From JAHJUB01 sp041653615 [NCBI: Candidatus Ratteibacteria bacterium] (GTDB lineage Bacteria > Ratteibacteria > UBA8468 > MWAK01): DNA of 64,000 bases. Of the stretch, positions 16,527 through 23,818 are shown piece by piece. Both the position numbers and the translations under genes were made by a program. Under the pieces are notes generated by a model. The model had not been told where the DNA came from, searched no databases, and saw only the letters and a list, made by a program, of their open reading frames with translations. The stretch is taken from assembly GCA_041653615.1 (NCBI GenBank), contig JBAZEZ010000001.1:1-64000 (forward strand), in the 5' to 3' direction. Positions within the stretch are counted from its first letter, which is position 1, and each line of letters opens with the position of its first letter.

Positions 16527-17015
16527 TTACCCTTTTCTTTTGGCTAATTTCCGATTCATGGCGGCGGCAACTCCGGACCCGGATTTCCCCGCTTTCAATC
16601 CGGCAACAATCCGGAAAACGTTCTCTTCTTCTTCAACCTGCTCCTTAACAAACCACCGGAGAAAAGTGGAAGCGTCCTTATCGCCGACTTCCTTGGAAAT
16701 ACCGCAGAGCCGCTTAATCAAACCGGTTACTTTCTGTTCGTGCCCGTAAACCTGTTCAAACAGGCTCAGGGCTGAAACAAACTTTACCGGCGGCCGGGTA
16801 ATCGCTTTCAAAATAACCTTTTCTCCCCGGCTGACCAGAAAATTATATATCTTTACCCCATGCGCCCACTCTTCCTGAAACTGAACCTTCAGCCAATGCG
16901 CAAATCCCGTGAGCGGAATCGAATCGCAGTAAGCAGCCATGGACAAGTAGAGATACGCCGAATAGAACTCTTTGTTTATTTGATCGTTCAGTGCGTCTCT
17001 TAATTTTTTGTTCAT
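16527..17015 (-). CDS. ferritin
   Basis: Non-heme ferritin, 162 aa, which oxidises Fe2+ and stores the mineral inside a 24-mer shell. Ferroxidase residues are visible: E17 (INKEFYSAYLYLSMAAYC), E49/E50 and H53 in FQEEWAHGVKIY, E94-type residues in FEQVYGHEQKV, and the EQVEEEENVFRIV helix with several glutamates. The ATG overlaps the stop of the flavoprotein gene (TGATG), and the VIT1 gene follows 2 bases after its stop, so iron storage, transport and reduction are co-expressed. Confidence 0.94.
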   Translation of the reverse strand: MNKKLRDALNDQINKEFYSAYLYLSMAAYCDSIPLTGFAHWLKVQFQEEWAHGVKIYNFLVSRGEKVILKAITRPPVKFVSALSLFEQVYGHEQKVTGLIKRLCGISKEVGDKDASTFLRWFVKEQVEEEENVFRIVAGLKAGKSGSGVAAAMNRKLAKRKG

Positions 17016-17614
17016 CAGCCTTCTCCTTTCTGCGCCTGGCCCTGCTTGACAGAAGAAGCAACCTTGGCACCCAACTCAAAAACTTTTTCCAGGCAATCAA
17101 GGCGTTCCAGCACCTTCCCTTTTTCATCAATACCCCGACACAAAATTTCTTCCCGATAGCCGACATCGATAACCGCAAAAAAGTTCTTGACAACGGAACG
17201 GGCATTTATAAAAAAATCTTCGCGATTAGAGGCCTCCACGGAAATAAACGCGCCTACCTTTTCTTTTTTAGCCGTGTTCTTTTTCAAAATGAACTTGGCC
17301 CGCCAAAGGCATTGAAAACGGTCAATCATTATCTTGGTCTGGGCGGTAATGCTACCGAAAAAGACCGGAGAAGCCACAATAACGGCGTCCGCCTCCAGGA
17401 TTTTCCGGTACAAACCCTGCATATCATCCTCAATTATACAGGAACCGTCATCCTTGAGGTTTTCACATTCCTGACAGGGAGCGATTTTCAGGGTGTTCAG
17501 TATTATTTTCTCGGTCTCCGCGCCGATACTCCGGGCGCCTTCCAGCGCCTTATCAAGCAAAACATCCGCGTTTCCGCCTATCCTGGGGCTTCCATTTATT
17601 CCGATTATTTTCAT
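17015..17614 (-). CDS. NAD(P)H-dependent FMN reductase / flavodoxin-family protein
   Basis: A 199-aa flavodoxin-like protein starting GINGSPRIGGNADVLLDKALEG (FMN phosphate site), with CQECENLKDDGSCIIEDDM (about 50-68) and ASPVFFGSITAQTKIMIDRF. It resembles iron-sulfur flavoproteins, but only three cysteines are present in the compact motif where those have four, so an Fe-S cluster is doubtful. Placed directly before ferritin, it may supply reduced flavin to release ferritin iron. That role is inference from the operon. Confidence 0.88.
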   Translation of the reverse strand: MKIIGINGSPRIGGNADVLLDKALEGARSIGAETEKIILNTLKIAPCQECENLKDDGSCIIEDDMQGLYRKILEADAVIVASPVFFGSITAQTKIMIDRFQCLWRAKFILKKNTAKKEKVGAFISVEASNREDFFINARSVVKNFFAVIDVGYREEILCRGIDEKGKVLERLDCLEKVFELGAKVASSVKQGQAQKGEG

Positions 17615-17617
17615 TTG

Positions 17618-17812
17618 CTATTGTCCGTGCCTCGTAAGATAAATAATTATTCCGGCATGCATGGTTGCCAGGATAACGGTCGATAAAGCCAACAATTTGT
17701 GATGCTTGAGTTTAAGTTTAAGCTTGGCCCGGAATAAACCGCTTGAAATGGTTGCCAGAAGTAGGATATAAGTTAAAATACCTAAAGGTATGACGAACCG
17801 GCTCAAATCCAT
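17618..17812 (-). CDS. small two-helix membrane protein, first gene of the iron operon
   Basis: A 64-aa protein with two membrane helices (about 7-27 and 38-58) joined by a basic loop (RAKLKLKLKHHK). Histidines H37/H38 at the start and H52 inside helix 2 have a spacing like heme ligands in ferric-reductase-like and cytochrome b561-like proteins, but the protein is too short for a complete heme domain unless it oligomerises. The family is not recognised. It ends 3 bases before the flavoprotein gene and is preceded by a good promoter, so it is very probably real. Confidence 0.75.
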   Translation of the reverse strand: MDLSRFVIPLGILTYILLLATISSGLFRAKLKLKLKHHKLLALSTVILATMHAGIIIYLTRHGQ

Positions 17813-17820
17813 ATTTTTGT

Positions 17821-17839
17821 TTTACTTAAAAAAAGTAAA
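17821..17839. promoter_or_regulatory. 19-bp palindrome, putative operator of the iron operon
   Basis: A perfect inverted repeat TTTACTT-AAAAA-AAGTAAA lies in the 5' untranslated region, between the promoter -10 (17869-17874) and the first start codon (17812). The symmetry, the length and the position downstream of the transcription start suit a repressor site such as a Fur- or PerR-like protein, though it does not match the classical Fur box. It could instead be an RNA hairpin. Confidence 0.5.
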
Positions 17840-17868
17840 TGTCTTAGGCCCGCAAAATATCGAAGACA

Positions 17869-17897
17869 AGTATATCACTTTTCCCGGTGCCGGTCAA
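17869..17897 (-). promoter_or_regulatory. sigma-70 type promoter of the iron operon
   Basis: On the minus strand TTGACC (17892-17897) and TATACT (17869-17874) are separated by exactly 17 bases. Five of six positions match consensus in each hexamer. The first gene of the iron operon starts about 57 bases downstream of the -10. Confidence 0.7.
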
Positions 17898-17932
17898 TCT
17901 GACAACACACCGGCTTCATCCCGGAAGTGGTG

Positions 17933-18835
17933 TCAATGAGTATTGAATGGCGAATAGCAATTAACGCCAAGGCCGGAAAAATCAAGCCATAAAATTCGTT
18001 TCTCCTTACGGAACCAGGTCATCTGACGCTTGGCGTAATTCCTGGTTTTCTGCTTAATGATTTCTTTGGCTTTCGGCAGGGATATTTCTCCGGAAAAATA
18101 CGCGGCTGTTTCCCGATAGCCAATCGCCTCGAAAGCCGGCAGAGCAAAATCATATTGCTCACGAAGCGCTTTTACTTCCGGCAAAAATCCGGCCGCAAAA
18201 ATCTCTTCAACTCGCCGGTTAATCCGGCGATAAAGTTCCATCCGGCTCCGGTAAACACCAAAAAGACGGAAAGGATAGGCAAACCGCGTGTTTTGTCTGC
18301 GCAAAACCGAAATAGGTTTGCCGGTTGCCAGGTAAACTTCCAGCGCCCGGCCCAAACGATAGGCATCGTTTGGATGAATCCGGGCAACGGCTTCCGGGTC
18401 CACCCGCTTCAACCGAGAAAGAAGTTCTGCCGGAGCGACACCGGATAATTCTTTTCTTGCTTCCAGAACCGCTGCTTGTTCCGGACCTCCAAAAAATCCG
18501 TCCAGAACCGCCCTCAGATAAAGACCGCTTCCACCCACTAAAATGGGAATCTTCTTGCGTCCGATAACCTCCGGAATTAACAGACGAACCTTTTCCGCGT
18601 ACCAGTGCGCGTTCGCATTTTCCTCCGGCGAGAGACAATCGATAAGATGGTGGGAAACTCCCTTTCTTTCGGAAATGGTTGGTTTGGCGGTCCCCAAGTC
18701 AAGACCGCGGTAAAACTGAAAAGCATCGGCGGAGATTATCTCTCCGCCTATCTTTTCGGCCAAAATCAAGCCTGCTTCACTCTTACCGACACCGGTAGGC
18801 CCGCAGATAACCAGAACTAATCCGGATTTATTCAT
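17933..18835 (-). CDS. miaA: tRNA dimethylallyltransferase
   Basis: Transfers a dimethylallyl group to A37 of tRNAs reading codons that begin with U. The P-loop GPTGVGKSE is at residues 11-19. SADAFQFYRGLDLGTAKPT (39-57), HHLIDCLSPEE and the DAYRLGRALEVYLATGKP segment are MiaA signatures. Length (300 aa) is normal. One oddity is the DAFQFYRGLD form, where SADSMQVYRGLD is more common. It is followed on the same strand, upstream, by the thymidylate-synthase-like gene across a repeat-bearing gap. Confidence 0.94.
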   Translation of the reverse strand: MNKSGLVLVICGPTGVGKSEAGLILAEKIGGEIISADAFQFYRGLDLGTAKPTISERKGVSHHLIDCLSPEENANAHWYAEKVRLLIPEVIGRKKIPILVGGSGLYLRAVLDGFFGGPEQAAVLEARKELSGVAPAELLSRLKRVDPEAVARIHPNDAYRLGRALEVYLATGKPISVLRRQNTRFAYPFRLFGVYRSRMELYRRINRRVEEIFAAGFLPEVKALREQYDFALPAFEAIGYRETAAYFSGEISLPKAKEIIKQKTRNYAKRQMTWFRKEKRILWLDFSGLGVNCYSPFNTH

Positions 18836-18904
18836 ATGACTGCGCTGCCTTGCTCGCCTATACGGCGCGAAGCCGCTGGCTCTACTTTTGAGCCCAAACC
18901 GGCA

Positions 18905-19822
18905 TCATCCGTTCTCTGCTTTCAAGAGTTCTTTCCCGTATTCAATTCCGGCGATAACCGCAGAATCATCACTGCGCAGAGTCCTTCCTTTACCGCTTTC
19001 CGGACTGAAAAAAATTCTTTCCCGGTAAAGTTTCAAAAAACGTTTCTTGAAATCTTCAAAACTGGAACCGTAAATATGATAAGAATCGGTAATGTCAACG
19101 TAGGACCCGACCGATACCGGACGCTTTAATCTGTCCTGAATTTGAGCCGCCAGGACTTTCTGGAGTTCGGTTAATCCGTAAATATTCATATAAGCGGCCC
19201 GGTAGGCATCCCGGCTGCGCCAGTGGGTATGCATCTGAAGGTTATACCCGTCTTCTTCTCGTCCGGACCCAGGCTTCGCCGAGGCGAGCGAAGTCTGGCC
19301 GACCGGAAAAAGCCGGCACCAAACCCGCTGCAGACAAGGTGGGTCGTCTGTTTCCGGATCAGATAAAGGCATCCAGGTAATACCCTGAGCGCGACGGCTG
19401 TACGGCCGTTCCGATAATTTCCGGACAATATAATCCAACTGATTGACGCTTTTAAAAGGAAGTTTCTTCGGGTCACGGCGGGAAAGGTCATCGGTAACCA
19501 GATAATCGGTCAAACGCCGGTGGTAAGTATAAGTCCACTTTCCTTCTTCCGGAGCAATCCAATGGTCGTGAACACCGTCAACCACTTCCTGGCGATATTT
19601 TTCCAAATCTTCGATCCCGCCGCAGAAACCAAGGTGTATCCTGGGTTCGGCGAACGGTTGACGGACTACCATTACCATCGCCGCGTCTTTGGCCGGCGGG
19701 TCGGTTGGTTTGTCATATTCGGTCTTAATCTGTGTCCCCTTTTCCCACAACAGAACCAAACTCTTCTCCCAAACTTCGGCAATTCCATCACCTTCTACCG
19801 AAAAAACCGGAGCTCCCCCCAT
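18905..19822 (-). CDS. thymidylate synthase family protein with palindromic insertion
   Basis: A 305-aa ThyA-fold protein. The segment YSRRAQGITWMP, the presumed catalytic cysteine C163 in DPPCLQRVW, and RSRDAYRAAYMNIYG followed by TDSYHIYG (246-252) follow the dUMP-methylase order. The overall form resembles the archaeal or methanogen-type branch more than E. coli ThyA, so the substrate may be dUMP or a related nucleotide. Residues about 172-190 interrupt the family pattern with VGQTSLASAKPGSG-type sequence encoded by a 30-base palindrome (19269-19298). GAGGTGAAG precedes the ATG. Confidence 0.8.
   Translation of the reverse strand: MGGAPVFSVEGDGIAEVWEKSLVLLWEKGTQIKTEYDKPTDPPAKDAAMVMVVRQPFAEPRIHLGFCGGIEDLEKYRQEVVDGVHDHWIAPEEGKWTYTYHRRLTDYLVTDDLSRRDPKKLPFKSVNQLDYIVRKLSERPYSRRAQGITWMPLSDPETDDPPCLQRVWCRLFPVGQTSLASAKPGSGREEDGYNLQMHTHWRSRDAYRAAYMNIYGLTELQKVLAAQIQDRLKRPVSVGSYVDITDSYHIYGSSFEDFKKRFLKLYRERIFFSPESGKGRTLRSDDSAVIAGIEYGKELLKAENG
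19269..19298. repeat. palindromic element inside a coding region
   Basis: Arms CCAG-CTTCGC and GCGAAG-CTGG (one mismatch pair inside) flank an 8-base loop. The element lies in frame within the thymidylate-synthase-like gene and adds roughly 18 residues between two conserved motifs. It resembles the palindromes by the tRNA and in other gaps of the window. Confidence 0.65.
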
Positions 19823-20018
19823 GTCTTCACCTCATCATTATACCTTTATCGAACGATACGGGTACCCGCATTGAAACACAGCTTGCACGGTAATTTTATT
19901 GTTTATAATACCACAAAATACTTGCCGCAAGGAAGGCACTAATATTTAAAATATGGTACAATATTTCGGTTAATTACCGTCACCATTCACTGTTTACCGT
20001 TCACAATTCACTATTTTT

Positions 20019-20035
20019 CGGAGCGTAGCTCAGCC
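20019..20035 (+). repeat. truncated copy of the tRNA-Pro 5' end
   Basis: CGGAGCGTAGCTCAGCC differs by one base from the first 17 bases of the tRNA gene 215 bases downstream. It then runs into a palindrome (CGCCT-GCTCCAG-AGGCG), so the rest of the tRNA is missing. Confidence 0.55.
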
Positions 20036-20068
20036 CGCCTGCTCCAGAGGCGAGGCTGAAGGGATGAA

Positions 20069-20096
20069 GAGAAGGGGCGAAGCCCTTTCTCGTTTT
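20069..20096 (+). terminator. rho-independent terminator-like hairpin
   Basis: GAGAAGGGGC-GAA-GCCCTTTCTC forms a 10-bp stem (one G-T pair) followed by GTTTT. No plus-strand gene ends here, so it would terminate an unannotated transcript starting between 19823 and 20069. Confidence 0.45.
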
Positions 20097-20233
20097 AGTT
20101 CTGGGGGTGGAAGATTAGGGAGGGGAATCACCCTTCCCTAAAAGCGGAGCCCCGAAATCCCGAAGATACAAATTTACCCCTGTCATATTAAAGTTGGATA
20201 ATGGAATATAGATAAAATAGCGGGAGTTTATTT

Positions 20234-20308
20234 CGGGGCGTAGCTCAGCCTGGTTAGAGCGCTTGGTTTGGGACCAAGAGGTCGCTGGTTCGAATCCAGT
20301 CGCCCCGA
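20234..20308 (+). tRNA. tRNA-Pro (UGG)
   Basis: Seven-base acceptor stem CGGGGCG/CGCCCCG, D-arm TAGCTCAG..GAGC, anticodon arm CTTGG-TTTGGGA-CCAAG with anticodon TGG, T-arm CTGGTTCGAATCCAG and discriminator A at 20308. CCA is not encoded. The sequence is close to typical bacterial tRNA-Pro. Confidence 0.96.
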
Positions 20309-20400
20309 CTTCGCCCGCTGAAGCGGGCTTCGCGAACCGCACGGGCTTCCGCCTTCACCAAGGTTTCGGCGGACGAAGTCGTCGGGAAAAGCCCGACGTA
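20309..20400. repeat. palindromic repeats directly behind tRNA-Pro
   Basis: Three inverted repeats stand in a row: GCCCGC-TGAA-GCGGGC (about 20312), TCCGCC..GGCGGA (20346-20374, a variant of the TCCGCCTTCGCCAAGG family) and GTCGGG-AAAAG-CCCGAC (about 20380-20399). The first or last may act as terminator for the tRNA. Confidence 0.6.
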
Positions 20401-20434
20401 ATCACAAAGGTGAGTTTTTTCAAGCACGACCGTT

Positions 20435-21034
20435 TTGAATATGGAAAAAAAAGAAGCGGTACTGGTTTCCAGGGCCAAAGGCGGAGACCGGGAAGCTTTC
20501 GAAATACTGCTCAAAAAATACGAGGCCCGGACTTATAGTTCGGCCTACCGGATTCTGGGAAACCGTTCCGACGCAGCCGACGTTCTTCAGGAAGCTTCCC
20601 TAAGTGCTTTCCAGGCTCTGCCGAAATTTTCCGGCCGTTCCAGTTTCGGCACCTGGTTCTACCGGATTGCCATCAACCTCTGCCTTCTGAAACTGCGCAA
20701 GCAGAAAAAAGCGCCGGTTTCACTGGAGGCGATGACAACCATCCGGAAAGATAACGGTAAAGAGCAATCATTCGAAATTACTGACTGGTCCCACAACCCG
20801 GCGGCTTCTCTGGCCAATACCGAACTAAAGGAACTCCTGGAAAAAAATATTGCGGGACTACCGGATATTTACCGGACACCATTCGTTCTTTACGAAATTG
20901 AAGACCTACCGGTCAAAGAGGTCGCCCGGATACTGAAAATCAGCGAATCAGCGGTCAAAACGCGGCTCCACCGCAGCCGTTCACTGCTCCGGGAGAAACT
21001 ATCACATTACTTTAAACATCTAAAGAGATATTGA
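20435..21034 (+). CDS. RNA polymerase sigma factor, ECF/sigma-70 family
   Basis: A 199-aa group IV sigma factor. Region 2 (about 18-88) includes YRILGNRSDAADVLQEASLSAFQALPKF and the FGTWFYRIAINLCLLKLRK -10 recognition part. Region 4 (about 135-185) includes YRTPFVLYEIEDLPVKEVARILKISESAVKTRLHRSR, a clear helix-turn-helix. The start may be either of two ATGs (20435 or 20441). The next gene, 15 bases downstream, encodes a zinc-finger anti-sigma candidate, the standard pairing. Confidence 0.93.
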   Translation: MNMEKKEAVLVSRAKGGDREAFEILLKKYEARTYSSAYRILGNRSDAADVLQEASLSAFQALPKFSGRSSFGTWFYRIAINLCLLKLRKQKKAPVSLEAMTTIRKDNGKEQSFEITDWSHNPAASLANTELKELLEKNIAGLPDIYRTPFVLYEIEDLPVKEVARILKISESAVKTRLHRSRSLLREKLSHYFKHLKRY

Positions 21035-21049
21035 GCGCAACCCCTAAAC

Positions 21050-21370
21050 ATGGTTATCATATGCCGTCGTTATCGAATTTCGTTATCCGCCTACTTGGAA
21101 AACGAGCTTGACGCAAACCGGAACCGGCTTCTGGAAGAACACCTGGTTAACTGCCCGGAGTGTATCGCCGTTTTGGAAACTTTTCGAAAAACGATTGCGC
21201 TTTGCCGAGACCTTCCGCTACTCCCGGTACCGGACGAATTACATTCCCGCATCATGCAGCTGCTGGAAGAAGAATTTCAACCCCAGCCCCCTACTCTTCA
21301 TCTAATAATAAGAAAAAGAAAAACAACCAGAAAAAACAAGGGAGCTAAAAGTAAAAAAAAACAAGGGTGA
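21050..21370 (+). CDS. zinc-finger anti-sigma factor candidate
   Basis: A 106-aa protein with a putative anti-sigma zinc finger (zf-HC2): C5, then LSAYLENEL and EEHLVNCPEC with the H-x3-C-x2-C arrangement at about 30-38. Most such proteins continue into a membrane helix and a sensor domain. Here the chain ends in a lysine-rich tail (RKRKTTRKNKGAKSKKKQG) without any membrane segment, so it would be a soluble redox- or zinc-responsive anti-sigma. It is in an operon with the sigma gene. Confidence 0.8.
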   Translation: MVIICRRYRISLSAYLENELDANRNRLLEEHLVNCPECIAVLETFRKTIALCRDLPLLPVPDELHSRIMQLLEEEFQPQPPTLHLIIRKRKTTRKNKGAKSKKKQG

Positions 21371-21380
21371 AATTAAAAAC

Positions 21381-21611
21381 ATGCCGATATACTGCTACCG
21401 CTGTGAAAGTTGCGGGTTTGGTTTCGAGAAACTGGTAACAGCATCCGAAAAAGAGCCGGAGACCTGTTCTAAATGCCGCGGTAAAACAAGGAAGGAATTT
21501 ACGCCTTTTTCCATCGGCCGGGGCAGTTCATCTCCCGCGTCCGGAGGATCTTCTTCCTGCGCCGGCTGTCGCTCCGGTTCCTGCGCTTCCTGCAACTCCT
21601 GCCAGCACTAA
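21381..21611 (+). CDS. FmdB-type zinc ribbon protein
   Basis: A 76-aa protein beginning MPIYCYRCESCGFGFEKLV with a second CSKC at 33-36, the CxxC-CxxC pattern of the FmdB family. The tail is rich in Ser, Gly and Cys (CAGCRSGSCASCNSC), also typical. Function is unknown; a regulatory role has been proposed. It lies between the sigma/anti-sigma pair and a radical SAM gene. Confidence 0.88.
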   Translation: MPIYCYRCESCGFGFEKLVTASEKEPETCSKCRGKTRKEFTPFSIGRGSSSPASGGSSSCAGCRSGSCASCNSCQH

Positions 21612-21628
21612 TGTAATTGAAAAAAATA

Positions 21629-22366
21629 ATGGAAATCAAAGGATTTGCCCGGACTTCCTTTGTTGATTATCCCGGAAAAATAGCGGCGGTAATCTGGACG
21701 CCGGGTTGTAATTTTCGCTGTCCGTTCTGCTACAACGCTGACCTGGTTTTGAACCACTCTTCGCTGCCTTCCTTTTCTGAAACAAAAATTTTAAACTACC
21801 TGCGTAAAGAAAAAGACTTTCTTGACGGGCTGGTTGTCACGGGTGGCGAACCGACCCTGCAACCGAAGTTAATTGATTTTCTGATAAAAATCAAGGCGGA
21901 AAACCTTCCGGTGAAATTGGATACCAACGGTTCGCGGCCGGAGGTCCTGAGAAAATTGATAAGCCGGGATTTGATAGCTTACGTTGCGCTTGACATCAAA
22001 GCACCGCTCCGACCGGAAAAATACAGCCGGGTTTCCGGAATTGAAGTTGCGTCCCGCGACCAAGTCCTTTCAAAAGTTATTGCCACGATTGACTTGTTGA
22101 CTGATTCGGGGGTAGAATATGAATTACGCACCACCGTTGCTCCGGACTTTTTAACTGAAGACGATTTTCTGGAAATCGGCCGGTTTTGCAGGGAACGAAA
22201 AAACCAAGACGTCTTTCCCGGTCGTTATGTTATTCAAAATTTCTTTCCCGCTCCAACCCTGAACCCGGAATTTGCCGCTAAAAAATCCTGGGAAAAAGAA
22301 TGGCTGGAAGCGTTACGGGAAAAGCTGAAACCTTTTTTTCGGGAAGTACAGATACGGAGTCGGTAA
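21629..22366 (+). CDS. anaerobic ribonucleotide reductase-activating protein (NrdG-like radical SAM)
   Basis: Radical SAM protein, 245 aa, opening with KGFARTSFVDYPGKIAAVIWTPGCNFRCPFCYN; C28-x3-C32-x2-C35 bind the 4Fe-4S cluster. VVTGGEPTLQ is the SAM-binding GGE motif. This is the long NrdG-like form that installs a glycyl radical on class III ribonucleotide reductase, but no nrdD is in the window, so another glycyl-radical partner is possible. The ATG at 21629 is preferred over an in-frame TTG at 21617. No strong ribosome binding site is visible. Confidence 0.82.
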   Translation: MEIKGFARTSFVDYPGKIAAVIWTPGCNFRCPFCYNADLVLNHSSLPSFSETKILNYLRKEKDFLDGLVVTGGEPTLQPKLIDFLIKIKAENLPVKLDTNGSRPEVLRKLISRDLIAYVALDIKAPLRPEKYSRVSGIEVASRDQVLSKVIATIDLLTDSGVEYELRTTVAPDFLTEDDFLEIGRFCRERKNQDVFPGRYVIQNFFPAPTLNPEFAAKKSWEKEWLEALREKLKPFFREVQIRSR

Positions 22367-22381
22367 GTATCGGAAACTAAA

Positions 22382-22927
22382 ATGAAAAAAAGGCTGGTTA
22401 ATTTAAATATCTTTGTGTTAACAATAGTCGGCTTGTTCCTTACGGTACGGCCCCTTATGGCCCAGGGCAGCCTGCTCGGAAACCCGGCAAAACTTTTTAC
22501 CGTAACCTCGCTGGACGGAAAAACCATCTCCCTGGATTCCCTGAAAGGAAAAGTGGTCGTCCTTAATTTCTGGGCGACAAGGTGCCCGCCCTGCCGGGCT
22601 GAAATTCCAGAACTCATCCAGTTTTACCGGGATTTTGAAAAGAAGGGTGTCATAATAATCGGGTTAGGGGTAAGAAACAGTGACTTAGTCGGCCTAAACG
22701 ACCGTAACGCCACTTTACTGGAATTCAGCAAGGCAAACCGGATTAATTATCCGATTGTCAATGATTTAGAAAACCGGGTGGCTCGTTTCTATGGAATAAG
22801 ATGGATCCCGACTACCTTCGTAATCGACCGTAACGGTATAATTCGCGATACGCGCGTCGGAGGCATAGACAAGCAAGAACTCTTGAAGATGGTCGGGCCT
22901 TATTTATCGGAAATTACAAAAGAATAA
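22382..22927 (+). CDS. TlpA/ResA-like thiol-disulfide oxidoreductase
   Basis: Exported thioredoxin-fold protein, 181 aa. A signal peptide or anchor covers residues 1-28 (NIFVLTIVGLFLTVRPLMAQ). The AhpC/TSA-Redoxin domain has FTVTSLDGKTISLDSLKGKVVVLNFWATRCPPCRAEIPEL with active-site C-P-P-C. Cis-proline is in GIRWIPTTFVID. Such proteins reduce disulfides in the periplasm, for example during cytochrome c or envelope protein maturation. Confidence 0.9.
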   Translation: MKKRLVNLNIFVLTIVGLFLTVRPLMAQGSLLGNPAKLFTVTSLDGKTISLDSLKGKVVVLNFWATRCPPCRAEIPELIQFYRDFEKKGVIIIGLGVRNSDLVGLNDRNATLLEFSKANRINYPIVNDLENRVARFYGIRWIPTTFVIDRNGIIRDTRVGGIDKQELLKMVGPYLSEITKE

Positions 22928-22936
22928 TATCTGACA

Positions 22937-23749
22937 ATGGAAATATGCGTTTCCACCTTTATCTGCAATAAAGAAAAAGTTCTGGATGTGCTACCGGTTT
23001 TCGCCGACAACGCAATTAAAAACCTGGAGCTATGGGGAGCGTTTAATTTCGGAAGCAAACACCACTTCCCCTACCGGGAACATGGTTACGAAAACCATCT
23101 TATTGACAAATTAAAAAAATTTAACATAAAAGTTAGAACCATGCACGCTCCGTTCAGCGAAACCCTGGATATTTCCTCACTTAACGATAATTTACGCAAA
23201 AAAGCGATTAATGAAATAAAAGCGGCTGTTTCCGTTTTCAGCCGACTGCCCGGAGCCGAAACCGTAATCGTCCATCCCGGCGGAATTTTAACTCGGCCTG
23301 AAGAAGAAAAAATGAGGCTGGCGCAGAGCCGAAAAAGCCTGGTTGAACTAGACCGAATCCTATCTGAAAACAAAATACGCCTGGCAGTTGAAAACATGTT
23401 ACCCGGCTTAGTCGGATGGCAACCATCCGCCCTTTCTTTATTAATTGAAGGCCTATCCAACACCGGTATTTGCCTGGATACGGGCCACGCCCACATTTCC
23501 GGCGTTCTGGATGTAATCCTGAAAACGTTAAAAGATGAAATTATCGCCTTTCATCTTTCCGATACCTACGATTCCGCAGACCGACACCTGATTCCATCTG
23601 AAGGAACCGTAAATTGGTCTGATTTCAGAAAAAAAGCTCTGGAAGGAAAAAAACTGGCGTTTTTAACTTTTGAGACGCGGGACCGCGACAACTTAACCAA
23701 AGCCCTACAGGAAATTAAAACGGCTTTTCGTAAATTAACGCTTTCGTAA
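22937..23749 (+). CDS. sugar phosphate isomerase/epimerase-like TIM barrel (AP endonuclease 2 family)
   Basis: A 270-aa xylose isomerase-like TIM barrel. Metal-binding elements include VIVHPGG (about 108-114), AVENMLPG (glutamate), CLDTGHAHISG (His and Asp), FHLSDT and TFETRD at the end of the last strand. The family covers endonuclease IV-like and sugar isomerase/epimerase proteins; the substrate is unknown. It starts 9 bases after the TlpA gene. Confidence 0.82.
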   Translation: MEICVSTFICNKEKVLDVLPVFADNAIKNLELWGAFNFGSKHHFPYREHGYENHLIDKLKKFNIKVRTMHAPFSETLDISSLNDNLRKKAINEIKAAVSVFSRLPGAETVIVHPGGILTRPEEEKMRLAQSRKSLVELDRILSENKIRLAVENMLPGLVGWQPSALSLLIEGLSNTGICLDTGHAHISGVLDVILKTLKDEIIAFHLSDTYDSADRHLIPSEGTVNWSDFRKKALEGKKLAFLTFETRDRDNLTKALQEIKTAFRKLTLS

Positions 23750-23751
23750 TC

Positions 23752-23768
23752 GCCCGCCTAAGGCGGGC
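23752..23768 (+). terminator. GC-rich hairpin after the TIM-barrel gene
   Basis: GCCCGCC-TAA-GGCGGGC, a perfect 7-bp stem three bases after the stop, followed by CTGTTAAAA. It may be a weak terminator or a copy of the palindromic repeats seen elsewhere in the window. Confidence 0.5.
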
Positions 23769-23818
23769 TCTGTTAAAAACAACGGGCACGTTTGGCAACT
23801 GCATTCGCAAGGGGGAAA

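Larger units (their letters stand above)
19823..20233. other. gene-poor, hairpin-rich interval before tRNA-Pro
   Basis: No protein gene is supported. The left part is AT-rich (TATGGTACAAT near 19952) and could hold a promoter. Near 19981-20015 are tandem ATTCACTATT-like repeats. At 20019-20035 a 17-base stretch copies the 5' end of the tRNA-Pro gene with one mismatch. Two strong hairpins follow: 20069-20091 (10-bp stem, GAA loop, then GTTTTAGTT, terminator-like) and 20116-20140 (10-bp stem, AATCA loop). The unit from about 19960 to 20150 could be a small structured RNA or a nest of repeats. Confidence 0.5.

Noticed and set aside
15293-17812. Ferrosome gene cluster
   Set aside because: The P1B-type ATPase that marks known ferrosome loci is missing; ferritin and VIT1 indicate a different arrangement.
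20019-20110. Second functional tRNA gene
   Set aside because: Only the first 17 bases resemble tRNA; there is no anticodon arm or T-arm.
19823-20400. CRISPR array
   Set aside because: The repeats here differ in sequence and spacing and are palindromic elements, not regularly spaced identical repeats; no cas genes are present.
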